The notes beneath the pieces were generated by a model. The model made no database searches. It worked only from the letters and a program-made list of their open reading frames with translations, and was not told where the DNA came from. DNA of 64,000 nucleotides, taken from positions 1-64,000 of the forward strand of contig NZ_JAIQXX010000011.1 in assembly GCF_021887715.1 (NCBI RefSeq), read 5' to 3'. This stretch comes from Winogradskyella immobilis (lineage in GTDB: Bacteria > Bacteroidota > Bacteroidia > Flavobacteriales > Flavobacteriaceae). Shown one piece after another: positions 56,631-64,000 of the stretch; the stretch's first letter is position 1, and every line of letters begins with the position of its first letter. Position numbers and translations under genes: made by a program.

Positions 56631-58465
56631 TAATTACTAGTAGCCTTTTTTAATACGGTTTTACCTCCAACTACAGGAAGTGTTAAACTTGTTTTATTGA
56701 GTTGAATATTTAATTCGGTTCCAGGTTCTGGATGTAATGTAAATTCTGGATCACTAGAAAAAATCATTAAACCAATTTGTTGTCCTTTTTTAATGATTTG
56801 ATCGTCGGGTTGTAAATCAAAATTCACAGTATAGAATTGTCCAGGCACCAAATCTTCTTCTTCTGTTAATGATTTATGGTTTTTAGGATCGGCCCAGTTT
56901 CTAGTAATTAAATTATCAGTAATTTTTAAATCTTCACCTTCTTGCCAAGGTAATGATACTAACCAAACAGATAAGTTTGCAGCAGATTTACTACTTGATA
57001 ATGTAATGCTCACTTTTGATACTCCAGAAATATGAACGTCTTCTGTTAATGGGGCTGTTACATATAATAAACGGTTGTTAGAACTTTCCGCTTTAGCTAA
57101 AGCTTTTCCGGTATAGTTAACATTATCCGTTAACTTTTCTACTGTACTACTTGCTTTTCCAAGGGTTAGACCACCAACTCCATTTCCGCCTTCGGTTAAA
57201 TTCAATGTAACATTTGATGCTTCAGGATTCGGATAATCTTTATATGCAGTAGGTTGCTGTCTATCGTCGTACTCTCTAACGATATAAGCTTTATTTTCAG
57301 CTTTATCTATACCATTATCAATACCGTGTAAATATTTAGTAAACCATTTGTTCATCATTGATGTTGGTGGAGGTCCACCATGACCATTTTGATGATAATA
57401 GATCATACTAGGTAAGCCCATTTCTTGTGCTTTTTTATAAATACGATAGCTGTGTTCTGGCATTACATTCCAGTCGTTAAAACCGTGAGACATGAGTAAA
57501 GCGGCTTTCATGTTTTTCATTTTTGGTAAATAATCACGATTGTGCCAAAAATCGTTCATATCTCCAGTTTCTCGATCCATGCCATTTTTTAATTCTGTAT
57601 CACGAATGGTTTTATTATTGTAAGCGCGTTTGTCTTCATCTCCACTATGAACAAAATCGTAAAGCACATCAATGTCTTCGCCTAAATACCCACCTGGCGA
57701 GCGTACCAATCCGTTAGAGCGGTAATAATGATAAGATGAAGTATTTGGTGCAATAGGAATAATAACTTCCAAGCCTTCAACGCCTGTTGTCGCTGCAGCT
57801 AAAGGTAAAGTACCGTTGTATGATGTGCCTGTCATGCCTACTTTTCCTGTAGACCAAAAGGCTTTTACTTCTTCAGTTCCGTTACGTTCGGTAAAGCCTT
57901 TAGCCTTACCTGTTAGCCATTGTACTACTGCTTTTGGAGCTAATTCTTCGTTTAATCCACCAATGGTAGGTGCACCATCAGATAAGCCTGTTCCTGGAGA
58001 CGAAGAATGCACAACGATATAACCTCTTGGCACCCATTTTCTGATGTGCGAATTTGAAATAATTGGACGCTTACCTCTACGCTTTACTTCTGGGTGATGA
58101 CGCTCTTTTGCAGATGCTCCCAATTCTATTTTTACATCCCACATGGTTCCTGGTTCATCACCAGCAACTCCAGCAAAATATGGACTCGTCACATAAATTA
58201 CAGGCAATTTTAGGTTTTCGGTTTCAGTTTGACTTGGACGTGTTACAGAAACATGCATACGATCTTTTTCGCCATCTCCATCCGTATCAAAATCGGTTTC
58301 TACCCATAAGTCATGGCGTAACCAATCTTCTTGATTACTGAATGCTTCTACAATTTGAGCTTCACCGTCTTTAAAAACGGGTTTTACTTTTTCTTGTGCA
58401 CAACTTAAAATAGAAAATGCTAATGCAATAACTAATAATGAATTAGATTTTAGTAAGAGTTTCAT
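56630..58465 (-). CDS. X-Pro dipeptidyl-peptidase (S15) lipoprotein
   Basis: A 611-residue CocE/NonD-type serine hydrolase with lipobox Cys22 (SILSC), so anchored in the envelope. The alpha/beta-hydrolase core has the nucleophile Ser215 (GTSYNG), Asp in HGFNDWN and His in YYHQNGHGGPP. A C-terminal jelly-roll domain follows (about 400-605). It probably releases X-Pro dipeptides from peptides taken up as nutrients; cocaine-esterase-like activity on other acyl compounds is the alternative. Confidence 0.92.
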   Translation of the reverse strand: MKLLLKSNSLLVIALAFSILSCAQEKVKPVFKDGEAQIVEAFSNQEDWLRHDLWVETDFDTDGDGEKDRMHVSVTRPSQTETENLKLPVIYVTSPYFAGVAGDEPGTMWDVKIELGASAKERHHPEVKRRGKRPIISNSHIRKWVPRGYIVVHSSSPGTGLSDGAPTIGGLNEELAPKAVVQWLTGKAKGFTERNGTEEVKAFWSTGKVGMTGTSYNGTLPLAAATTGVEGLEVIIPIAPNTSSYHYYRSNGLVRSPGGYLGEDIDVLYDFVHSGDEDKRAYNNKTIRDTELKNGMDRETGDMNDFWHNRDYLPKMKNMKAALLMSHGFNDWNVMPEHSYRIYKKAQEMGLPSMIYYHQNGHGGPPPTSMMNKWFTKYLHGIDNGIDKAENKAYIVREYDDRQQPTAYKDYPNPEASNVTLNLTEGGNGVGGLTLGKASSTVEKLTDNVNYTGKALAKAESSNNRLLYVTAPLTEDVHISGVSKVSITLSSSKSAANLSVWLVSLPWQEGEDLKITDNLITRNWADPKNHKSLTEEEDLVPGQFYTVNFDLQPDDQIIKKGQQIGLMIFSSDPEFTLHPEPGTELNIQLNKTSLTLPVVGGKTVLKKATSN

Positions 58466-58612
58466 GTGTAAATGGTTTTTATGTGTAAAAAATATCTTGC
58501 TAAAATTAATAACTTCTAGCAGATATATAATAGTCTATAACAGATAATTAAGATTAATTTGGTAAATATGCTTTAGGAATAAGATTTTCTTCAGGTTATT
58601 GTATCCTTATAA

Positions 58613-59071
58613 TTATCGAAAATTTTTCTTAATCCGATCTAAATCACGTTTGTTATCTCGGTCCTTAATGGTTTCGCGTTTATCAAACAACTTTTTTCCT
58701 TTAGCTAACGAGATTTCTAGCTTGGCAAATCCTTTCTCATTTATATAAAGCCTTAGCGGAATTATAGTAAGTCCTTTGGCTTCAATATCGCGCTGTAATT
58801 TTTTTAGTTCTTTTTTATTGAGTAATAATTTGCGTTCAGCTTTAGGTTTATGGTTATAGTAATTACCATAAGCATATTCTTCAACAGTCATATTAATTAC
58901 AAATAACTCGCCACCTTCATTAAACTCACAAAAGCTTTCAGCAATGGACGCTTTACTGGCACGAATAGACTTAATTTCTGTGCCAGAAAGTACAATGCCA
59001 GCCGTATATTTATCTAATATTTCGTACTGAAACCTTGCTTTTTTATTGAGTATGTTTACCGTTTTTTGCAT
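58613..59071 (-). CDS. smpB: SsrA-binding protein SmpB
   Basis: Binds tmRNA and delivers it to stalled ribosomes for trans-translation. From the ATG at 59071 the protein has 152 residues, with the core YEAGIVLSGTEIKSIR-type segment and the basic C-terminal tail (ETIKDRDNKRDLDRIKKNFR). An in-frame TTG at 59080 lies inside the -7 box and is not used. The tmRNA gene is not in this window. The mRNA may be leaderless. Confidence 0.96.
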   Translation of the reverse strand: MQKTVNILNKKARFQYEILDKYTAGIVLSGTEIKSIRASKASIAESFCEFNEGGELFVINMTVEEYAYGNYYNHKPKAERKLLLNKKELKKLQRDIEAKGLTIIPLRLYINEKGFAKLEISLAKGKKLFDKRETIKDRDNKRDLDRIKKNFR

Positions 59072-59077
59072 GGTCGA

Positions 59078-59085
59078 CAAAGGTA
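59078..59085 (-). promoter_or_regulatory. smpB -7 box, apparently leaderless
   Basis: TACCTTTG on the minus strand fits TAnnTTTG and lies 6 nt from the ATG (59069-59071). The -33 element is weak. Confidence 0.55.
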
Positions 59086-59162
59086 TATAATTTATAATTA
59101 TTTTAGGGTTATAGTGTTATCTATTGACTAGTTTTACGACTCAAATTTTTTAAAATCATACC

Positions 59163-59921
59163 ATGAAACCTATCTATACTTTATTTATACTCGTATTATT
59201 TTTTAATTGCAAATCCGAAAAAACAGAAAAGGTATTAACTGCTGATGCAATTGTCAATACATCTATTGATATTTCAGGAGGTAATAAAGTCCCTAATTCT
59301 AAAATTAGTTTTGATTTTAGAGGACGCAAATATTTAGCAACCCGAAATAATGGAGCTTTTGTTTTAGGACGTGTAATAACTACAGAAACTAACGATTCTA
59401 TTTTTGATTTGTTAAGCAATGACAGTTTTGAACGCTTTATTAATGATGAATTAATTACCGTTGCAGATTCTATGATTCCGAGATATTCAGCTTCTGTAAA
59501 CTCTGTACATTATTTTTCTGTTTTACCTTATGGTTTAAATGATAAAGCAGTACATAAAGAGTTATTAGGAGAAGAATCCATAAAAGAAAAACTGTATTAT
59601 AAAATAAAAGTAACGTTTTCTAAAGAAGGTGGAGGAGAAGATTATGATGATGAATTTATGTATTGGATTAGTAAAGATGACCACAAGGTTGATTTCGTAG
59701 CTTATTCTTATGCAGAAGATGATGGTGTTGGTATTCGTTATAGAGAAGCTTATAATGAACGAATAGTCAATGGAGTTCGTTTTGTAGATTATAACAACTA
59801 TAAACCAGACGCTTCAGTAAAAAGTCTTTTAAATTTAGGACAATTATTTGAAGACGGAAAATTGCAATTATTGTCTAAAATAGAATTAGAAGCAATTACA
59901 GTAGATTTAATCGATAACTAA
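59163..59921 (+). CDS. DUF6503-like lipoprotein
   Basis: A 252-residue lipoprotein (lipobox Cys16, LFFNC). The mature part begins ADAIVNTSIDISGG and has a LolA-like beta pattern (KISFDFRGRKY, EFMYWISKDDHKVDFVAYSY, GVRFVDYNNYKPD). It resembles a flavobacterial family I recall as DUF6503. Its neighbours lead some annotations to misname it after deoC. The function is unknown. Its end overlaps the convergent phosphatase gene by 15 bp. Confidence 0.8.
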   Translation: MKPIYTLFILVLFFNCKSEKTEKVLTADAIVNTSIDISGGNKVPNSKISFDFRGRKYLATRNNGAFVLGRVITTETNDSIFDLLSNDSFERFINDELITVADSMIPRYSASVNSVHYFSVLPYGLNDKAVHKELLGEESIKEKLYYKIKVTFSKEGGGEDYDDEFMYWISKDDHKVDFVAYSYAEDDGVGIRYREAYNERIVNGVRFVDYNNYKPDASVKSLLNLGQLFEDGKLQLLSKIELEAITVDLIDN

Positions 59922-60419
59922 TACCGTTGACGATTTAGTACTACCAGATACCGTTACAATATAAATATTAGAATTATTGTCGTCGGCAATAGGTCTATAC
60001 TTTTCTTCACCAATTAAAGCATTAGTAAACATTGGAGTGGTATTGCTATGGCCAACAACCAATACGGTTTTGCCTTTAGTTTTAGTCATAAATTCTTCAA
60101 TTTTTAAATCTCTAGGATCATAAAAACTAACTTCTAAATTATTAGCTACAGCTGTTGGTTTAGCAGTCTCTTTTGTTCTATTATAATTAGTAGAAAACAC
60201 CATATCAAACTTCACATTTTTTAGCACATTACTCCAGTTTTCGGCACGTTTAACACCTTTTTCTATTAAATGTGGATCTCTATTAGTTTTGTCGTTTCTA
60301 TCTTTTTCAGCATGACGAATTAAATAATATGTGGATGTATTCTCATTAGATTGATCTTGTTGCGCATTTATATTTAATGCAAAAAGAAGTACAAAAAGAA
60401 GAACGGTTAACTTTTTCAT
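59907..60419 (-). CDS. Exported histidine phosphatase family protein
   Basis: A 170-residue protein with a signal peptide (to about residue 20, NINAQ) and the phosphohistidine motif LIRHAEK (Arg35, His36), plus the second His in VVGHSNTTP. It is a short branch of the histidine phosphatase superfamily (SixA/PGAM-like) and probably acts in the periplasm. The substrate is unknown. Confidence 0.9.
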   Translation of the reverse strand: MKKLTVLLFVLLFALNINAQQDQSNENTSTYYLIRHAEKDRNDKTNRDPHLIEKGVKRAENWSNVLKNVKFDMVFSTNYNRTKETAKPTAVANNLEVSFYDPRDLKIEEFMTKTKGKTVLVVGHSNTTPMFTNALIGEEKYRPIADDNNSNIYIVTVSGSTKSSTVLVID

Positions 60420-60441
60420 AAATTATTCATTTAATTTTCCT

Positions 60442-60984
60442 CTAAATTAAGGATTTATATAATATAATCATGCCTCTATATTTTTCATGTATACGCTCAA
60501 AATTAAGAACACGTGTGTTTTTGATGATGTAATTACATTTTTCATAAAATTTTAAAGCCTGTATTTGAGTATCCATGGCTTCTAACCAAATGCCACTTTG
60601 ACCATTCTCTTTTGCTTTTTTATCTACCCAATCAAATAATACTTTAGCAACACCTTTGCCATGAGATTCTTCTCCTAAATAAATACGATGAAGATAAGCC
60701 GTGTTTTTAGAAAAAGAATGTTCTAAAGTACTATTGTACTTAAAACGGAGTATTCCGTTGAGGTTTTCTTTATAATACACAAAATAATATTCGGATTGTG
60801 GTTCGGATAATTCGTTTTGAAGATTAACCATGCTATAGCAAAAGTTCATATACCAATTACAATCTTCATTAACCCATAAATGCCTGTAGAATGGCGGATA
60901 AATGCGATGCATTAACTCATGCAATCTAGCCTGATCATCAAGTGTTATAACGCGAAGCTTTACATCTTTAGAAATCGATATCAT
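60442..60984 (-). CDS. GNAT family N-acetyltransferase
   Basis: A 180-residue acetyltransferase. The acetyl-CoA loop reads EESHGKGVAKVLFDW, and the C-terminal IQALKFYEKCNYIIKN segment completes the domain. The substrate is unknown. It lies 22 bp upstream of the histidine phosphatase gene with its own -7 box TATATTTG (61004-61011). Confidence 0.9.
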   Translation of the reverse strand: MISISKDVKLRVITLDDQARLHELMHRIYPPFYRHLWVNEDCNWYMNFCYSMVNLQNELSEPQSEYYFVYYKENLNGILRFKYNSTLEHSFSKNTAYLHRIYLGEESHGKGVAKVLFDWVDKKAKENGQSGIWLEAMDTQIQALKFYEKCNYIIKNTRVLNFERIHEKYRGMIILYKSLI

Positions 60985-61003
60985 AAATGTGCTAATTCTA
61001 ACC

Positions 61004-61011
61004 CAAATATA
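61004..61011 (-). promoter_or_regulatory. Acetyltransferase -7 box
   Basis: TATATTTG on the minus strand is an exact match to the consensus, 19 nt before the ATG and just downstream of the deoC stop codon. Confidence 0.5.
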
Positions 61012-61027
61012 ATATTACTATACCATT

Positions 61028-61672
61028 CTAACTCGCTAGAGCTATAGCTACGCCAGCAGAAGTACCAATGCGTTCTACACCAGCATCAATATATTTACTA
61101 GCTGTTTCAGCATCACTAATACCTCCAGATGCTTTTATTTTAATGAAATTACGAACGGTCTTTTTTATAATCTTCACAGCAGTTAATGTAGCTCCACTTT
61201 TAGAGAAACCTGTAGACGTTTTTACAAAGTCCACTTTAGCATCTAAGCAAATTTCACAAGCTTTAACAATTTCATTTTTAGAAAGTTCACTGATCTCTAA
61301 AATAATTTTCAAGGGAACTTTTCCGATTGCAAGTTTTACATTACTGATGTCTTTAAGCAAACCTAAATAATTTCTGCTTTTTATAAGACCAATATTCATT
61401 ACCATATCGATTTCGTCAGCGCCTTGCTCTATAGCTTTTTTTGCTTCAAATATTTTTGCATCTGTAGACATGGCACCAAGAGGGAAACCAACAACCGTGC
61501 ATATTTTTATATCGGAGTGAAGTAATGCTTGCCTCGCTATTGGTACATAACTACTATTAATACAAACAGAGTAAAAATCGTGCTTTTTTGCCTCTTCACA
61601 AAGTTGAATAATTTGACGCTCAGTGGCATCACTGTTTAAAAGTGTATGATCTATATATTTATTTAATTCCAT
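61028..61672 (-). CDS. deoC: Deoxyribose-phosphate aldolase
   Basis: Cleaves 2-deoxyribose-5-phosphate to glyceraldehyde-3-phosphate and acetaldehyde in deoxynucleoside salvage. The 214-residue TIM barrel has the Schiff-base Lys151 (DFVKTSTGF) and the assisting Lys180 (IKASGGI). Full length for the short class. It could work with the split 5'-nucleotidase in nucleotide salvage. The 336-bp gap upstream (61673-62008) holds only the TraB-gene terminator and AT-rich sequence. Confidence 0.95.
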   Translation of the reverse strand: MELNKYIDHTLLNSDATERQIIQLCEEAKKHDFYSVCINSSYVPIARQALLHSDIKICTVVGFPLGAMSTDAKIFEAKKAIEQGADEIDMVMNIGLIKSRNYLGLLKDISNVKLAIGKVPLKIILEISELSKNEIVKACEICLDAKVDFVKTSTGFSKSGATLTAVKIIKKTVRNFIKIKASGGISDAETASKYIDAGVERIGTSAGVAIALAS

Positions 61673-61945
61673 AACAATTAGATATAGGGTAAAAATTAAA
61701 AACTAAAACAATTCTCTAAAAAACAGAGGGATTACCAAGACAAGAATTAATACGTGTCTTTAGCTTTTGTTGGAATTAAATAGCTCGATAAAATTAACAA
61801 TTTATCCGTTAAAACGCGTAAAAATCCATTTTTTTTACATGCATTTCATCGAAAACTTTGTTTTTAAATCCTAATGATTTGAAAATCAATTACGAAAAAA
61901 ATCACTTTTTTAACGAAATTTATTTTTTTTTGAACGTTATCAATA

Positions 61946-61983
61946 AAAAAAGCCTTCTAAATGTTTATTAAAAGACTTTTTTA
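61946..61983 (-). terminator. TraB-family gene terminator
   Basis: AAAAAAGTCTTTT and AGAAGGCTTTTTT on the minus strand pair with G-U wobbles and end in a U tract, 26 nt after the TraB-family stop codon. Confidence 0.65.
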
Positions 61984-62008
61984 AGAAAATAAATATATGA
62001 TTTAATTA

Positions 62009-62866
62009 CTATTTAACAGCAGTTACAGTATAACCTGCTTTTCTAAGTAGGAGAATAACTCCATTCTCCCCAGCTAAATGTCCGGCGCCAACTCCATAAA
62101 ATGTAGCTTGTTTTTTTGAAAGTTCCGAAATACGAGAAATCCACTTTTTATTTCTATTGACTAGTAATATATCTTGATGATCTGATAACTTAGAAGTGTC
62201 ATCATCCATCATAACTTCCATTTGAGTAATATTTTCTGTATTGTACAACTCTAGCATAGTAGCAAAAGTTGTTCTATCATACTCTAAATCGTCTTTAGCT
62301 GATCTTAATAAATCAGCAACTTGATCTTCGTATGGGATATTATCAAAAACTTGTAATTGATCTTCAATAGTTTCTAAACCTAAAATTTCTTCGTTTTGCG
62401 CTTGTGCTACTTTTATGAGTTCTTGTTCAAAAGATTGCATTTGACAATCTAGTAATTTAGGATAGAGCATAGCAGTTAAAAAGAAAGGTTTCATATTCTG
62501 TACAATACCTAAAGAGACACCAGCATGTTTGGTTAATAATGTATTTATAGCTTCAAAATCTTCTTTAGAGACTAGGTCTTCTATTTTCTTTTCATCTTTC
62601 ATATAAATACCACTAATCATTTTAGCCTGCAAGGAAGGATCATCCATATCGATCTCTAATACAACTTGAGAGGTTTCATCTAAAGCTTTTTTTACTTTAT
62701 CGTTTAAAGTAGCATCACAAGTAATATGTATAGTTCCAAAAAGATAAGAGGGTTTTTCAAGATCATTACCCGAAATCTTCCATAATAAGGAATTTTCTAA
62801 TTCTTGAGCATTAGTAGAGAAAAAGGACAAAAAGGTGGCAAATAGAAGTGATAATAATGATTTCAT
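62009..62866 (-). CDS. TraB/GumN family exported protein
   Basis: A 285-residue protein with a signal peptide (to about residue 20, STNAQ) and the TraB/GumN core. LLWKISGNDLEKPSYLFGTIH carries the N-terminal conserved motif, and GVGAGHLAGENGVILLLRKAG the C-terminal one. Such proteins are related to Tiki metalloproteases, with the GxxH motifs as probable metal ligands. It is likely periplasmic; the substrate is unknown. Confidence 0.88.
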   Translation of the reverse strand: MKSLLSLLFATFLSFFSTNAQELENSLLWKISGNDLEKPSYLFGTIHITCDATLNDKVKKALDETSQVVLEIDMDDPSLQAKMISGIYMKDEKKIEDLVSKEDFEAINTLLTKHAGVSLGIVQNMKPFFLTAMLYPKLLDCQMQSFEQELIKVAQAQNEEILGLETIEDQLQVFDNIPYEDQVADLLRSAKDDLEYDRTTFATMLELYNTENITQMEVMMDDDTSKLSDHQDILLVNRNKKWISRISELSKKQATFYGVGAGHLAGENGVILLLRKAGYTVTAVK

Positions 62867-62957
62867 AACAATAATGGTTAAATGTTTTTTTTGAATAAGT
62901 GTTTAAAAAACATATAATGTTACAATTTGAGGTCGTTTATTTTTGAGATATAAAAAT

Positions 62958-63011
62958 AAAAGCAACACTACTTATAAGCTTGGACGTCTCAAACTATTTC
63001 GTGTTGCTTTT
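62958..63011 (-). terminator. clpB terminator
   Basis: The arms AAAAGCAACAC (62958-62968) and GTGTTGCTTTT (63001-63011) pair perfectly over 11 bp with a 32-nt loop and are followed by U-rich sequence on the minus strand, about 70 nt after the clpB stop. The large loop contains smaller complementary stretches. Confidence 0.7.
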
Positions 63012-63083
63012 AAAGCTTGCCTCTCGGCTAAGCCAACCAATCATTATAAAGACTATTTAGAAGCCATATTGTTACAGATTTAG

Positions 63084-64000
63084 TTAAAATTCTTCAGTAA
63101 CAAGGTCACCTTGATTTCTAAAGACCAATTCTTTATCAAAAGCATCTAGTAAAATAATACTATCTGTAGTCACTTTACCAACTAATATTTCTTTGCTTAA
63201 CTGGTTTAAAACTTCTTTTTGTATCACACGCTTAACAGGTCTAGCACCATATTCTGGATGATACCCTTTTTCAGCTAAATAGCTTATGGCTTCTTCAGTT
63301 GCATCAAAGGTTATACCTTGTTTAGCAATCATTTTAGTAATGCTCTTCAGTTGTAGGCCAACAATATCTTTAATATTAGCTTTGCTTAAAGGTGTGAATA
63401 AGATTGTGTCATCTATTCTATTTAAAAATTCAGGTCTTACCGTTTGTTTTAATACCCCTAAAACATCAAGTTTTGCTGTTTCCATTGCAGTATCAATATC
63501 TTTAATAGCTTCAAAACGCTCTTGTATAATTTGGCTGCCCATATTAGAGGTCATAATTATTATAGTATTTTTAAAATCAGCAATACGACCTTTATTATCT
63601 GTTAATCGACCTTCATCTAATACTTGTAACAGAATATTAAAAGTATCTGGATGTGCTTTTTCAATTTCATCTAATAGTACCACCGAGTATGGTTTGCGTC
63701 TTACAGCTTCAGTTAACTGACCTCCTTCATCATAACCTACATAACCTGGAGGTGCACCAACCAAACGACTTACAGCATGGCGTTCTTGATATTCACTCAT
63801 ATCTATGCGTGTCATAGCATTCTCGTCATCGAATAAATATTCTGCAAGAGCTTTAGCGAGTTCTGTTTTACCAACGCCTGTTGTGCCTAAAAACAAGAAC
63901 GAACCTATAGGTTTTTCAGGGTTTTGTAAACCAGCTCTAGAACGGCGTACAGCATCACTAACAGCTTCTATGGCTTCTTCTTGTCCAACAACACGCTTAT
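63084..64000 (-). CDS. clpB: [12 protein letters not shown] disaggregase ClpB, C-terminal part
   Basis: The frame is open to the window edge, so about 305 C-terminal residues are seen. [21 protein letters not shown] opens the second AAA+ module, followed by Walker A GTTGVGKT, the pore-loop region [13 protein letters not shown], Walker [12 protein letters not shown] and the arginine-finger and D2-small domains to the end. With DnaK it dissolves protein aggregates. A TTG at 63896 inside the frame is not the real start. Confidence 0.95.
   Translation of the reverse strand, partial: KRVVGQEEAIEAVSDAVRRSRAGLQNPEKPIGSFLFLGTTGVGKTELAKALAEYLFDDENAMTRIDMSEYQERHAVSRLVGAPPGYVGYDEGGQLTEAVRRKPYSVVLLDEIEKAHPDTFNILLQVLDEGRLTDNKGRIADFKNTIIIMTSNMGSQIIQERFEAIKDIDTAMETAKLDVLGVLKQTVRPEFLNRIDDTILFTPLSKANIKDIVGLQLKSITKMIAKQGITFDATEEAISYLAEKGYHPEYGARPVKRVIQKEVLNQLSKEILVGKVTTDSIILLDAFDKELVFRNQGDLVTEEF

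Noticed and set aside
58466..59162. tmRNA gene beside smpB
   Set aside because: Neither the alanine-tRNA-like ends nor a tag reading frame is found in the gaps around smpB.

Overview
The window is about 64 kb of an AT-rich chromosome from a marine-type Flavobacteriaceae (phylum Bacteroidota). The evidence is a monomeric NADP isocitrate dehydrogenase, a TonB-dependent receptor/DUF4249 pair, phylum-typical families (DUF4835, DUF2279, DUF6095, the short omega subunit RpoZ), near-absence of Shine-Dalgarno sequences, and promoters that fit the Bacteroidota TTG / TAnnTTTG pattern. Nearly all of it looks like stable core chromosome. I see no prophage, insertion sequence, CRISPR array, integron or tRNA gene.

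Layout. 1-115: the 3' end of a 5S rRNA with its terminator (end of an rRNA operon). 136-1186: murQ with a small membrane protein. 1210-1312: a hairpin-rich repeat-like element. 1322-4522: lipoprotein DUF4249 and a TonB-dependent receptor. 4617-6839: icd. 6900-7678: a long non-coding stretch holding a candidate structured RNA. 7679-13031 (minus): rplS, trmD, a coiled-coil membrane protein, a long-form GAPDH, and an HtrA protease. 13157-17176 (plus): dapF, an acetyltransferase, mltG, DUF2279 and a lytic-transglycosylase-like protein. 17173-19814 (minus): an RsmI-like methylase, an LMW phosphatase and dnaA. 20015-24574: thioesterase, YigZ, HAD, two accessory envelope proteins, ribD and an LEA-like lipoprotein. 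24635-29510 (plus): acetyltransferase, prmC, a LOG-family protein, ligA and a membrane protein. 29531-31207 (minus): a 5'-nucleotidase split into two exported proteins. 31278-39145 (plus): DUF6913-like, dapA, bamD, rpoZ, coaBC, DUF4835, recN, TPR and fabI. 39227-44162 (plus): glycosyltransferase, YbbR-like protein, coaE and a RprX/RprY-type two-component system. 44201-55319 (minus): miaA, a K+ channel, two DUF3857 paralogues, an exonuclease/GIY-YIG nuclease, YggS, DUF1015, a 3-hydroxyacyl-CoA dehydrogenase and a Gfo/Idh oxidoreductase. 55487-64000: pcm, acetyltransferases, an S15 peptidase, smpB, DUF6503-like, a histidine phosphatase, deoC, a TraB-family protein and the C-terminal half of clpB.

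Functional themes are housekeeping. Envelope and peptidoglycan: murQ, dapA, dapF, mltG, bamD, htrA. Translation and RNA: rplS, trmD, miaA, prmC, smpB. Replication and repair: dnaA, ligA, recN. Cofactors: ribD, coaBC, coaE. Proteostasis: clpB, pcm, htrA. The points most worth a second look are: an exonuclease gene whose only plausible start is ATT; a terminator-ended non-coding transcript candidate upstream of icd; several -7 boxes only 4-8 nt from the start codon, suggesting leaderless mRNAs; and a tandem pair of DUF3857 proteins that lack the transglutaminase cysteine and share an almost identical 3' end.
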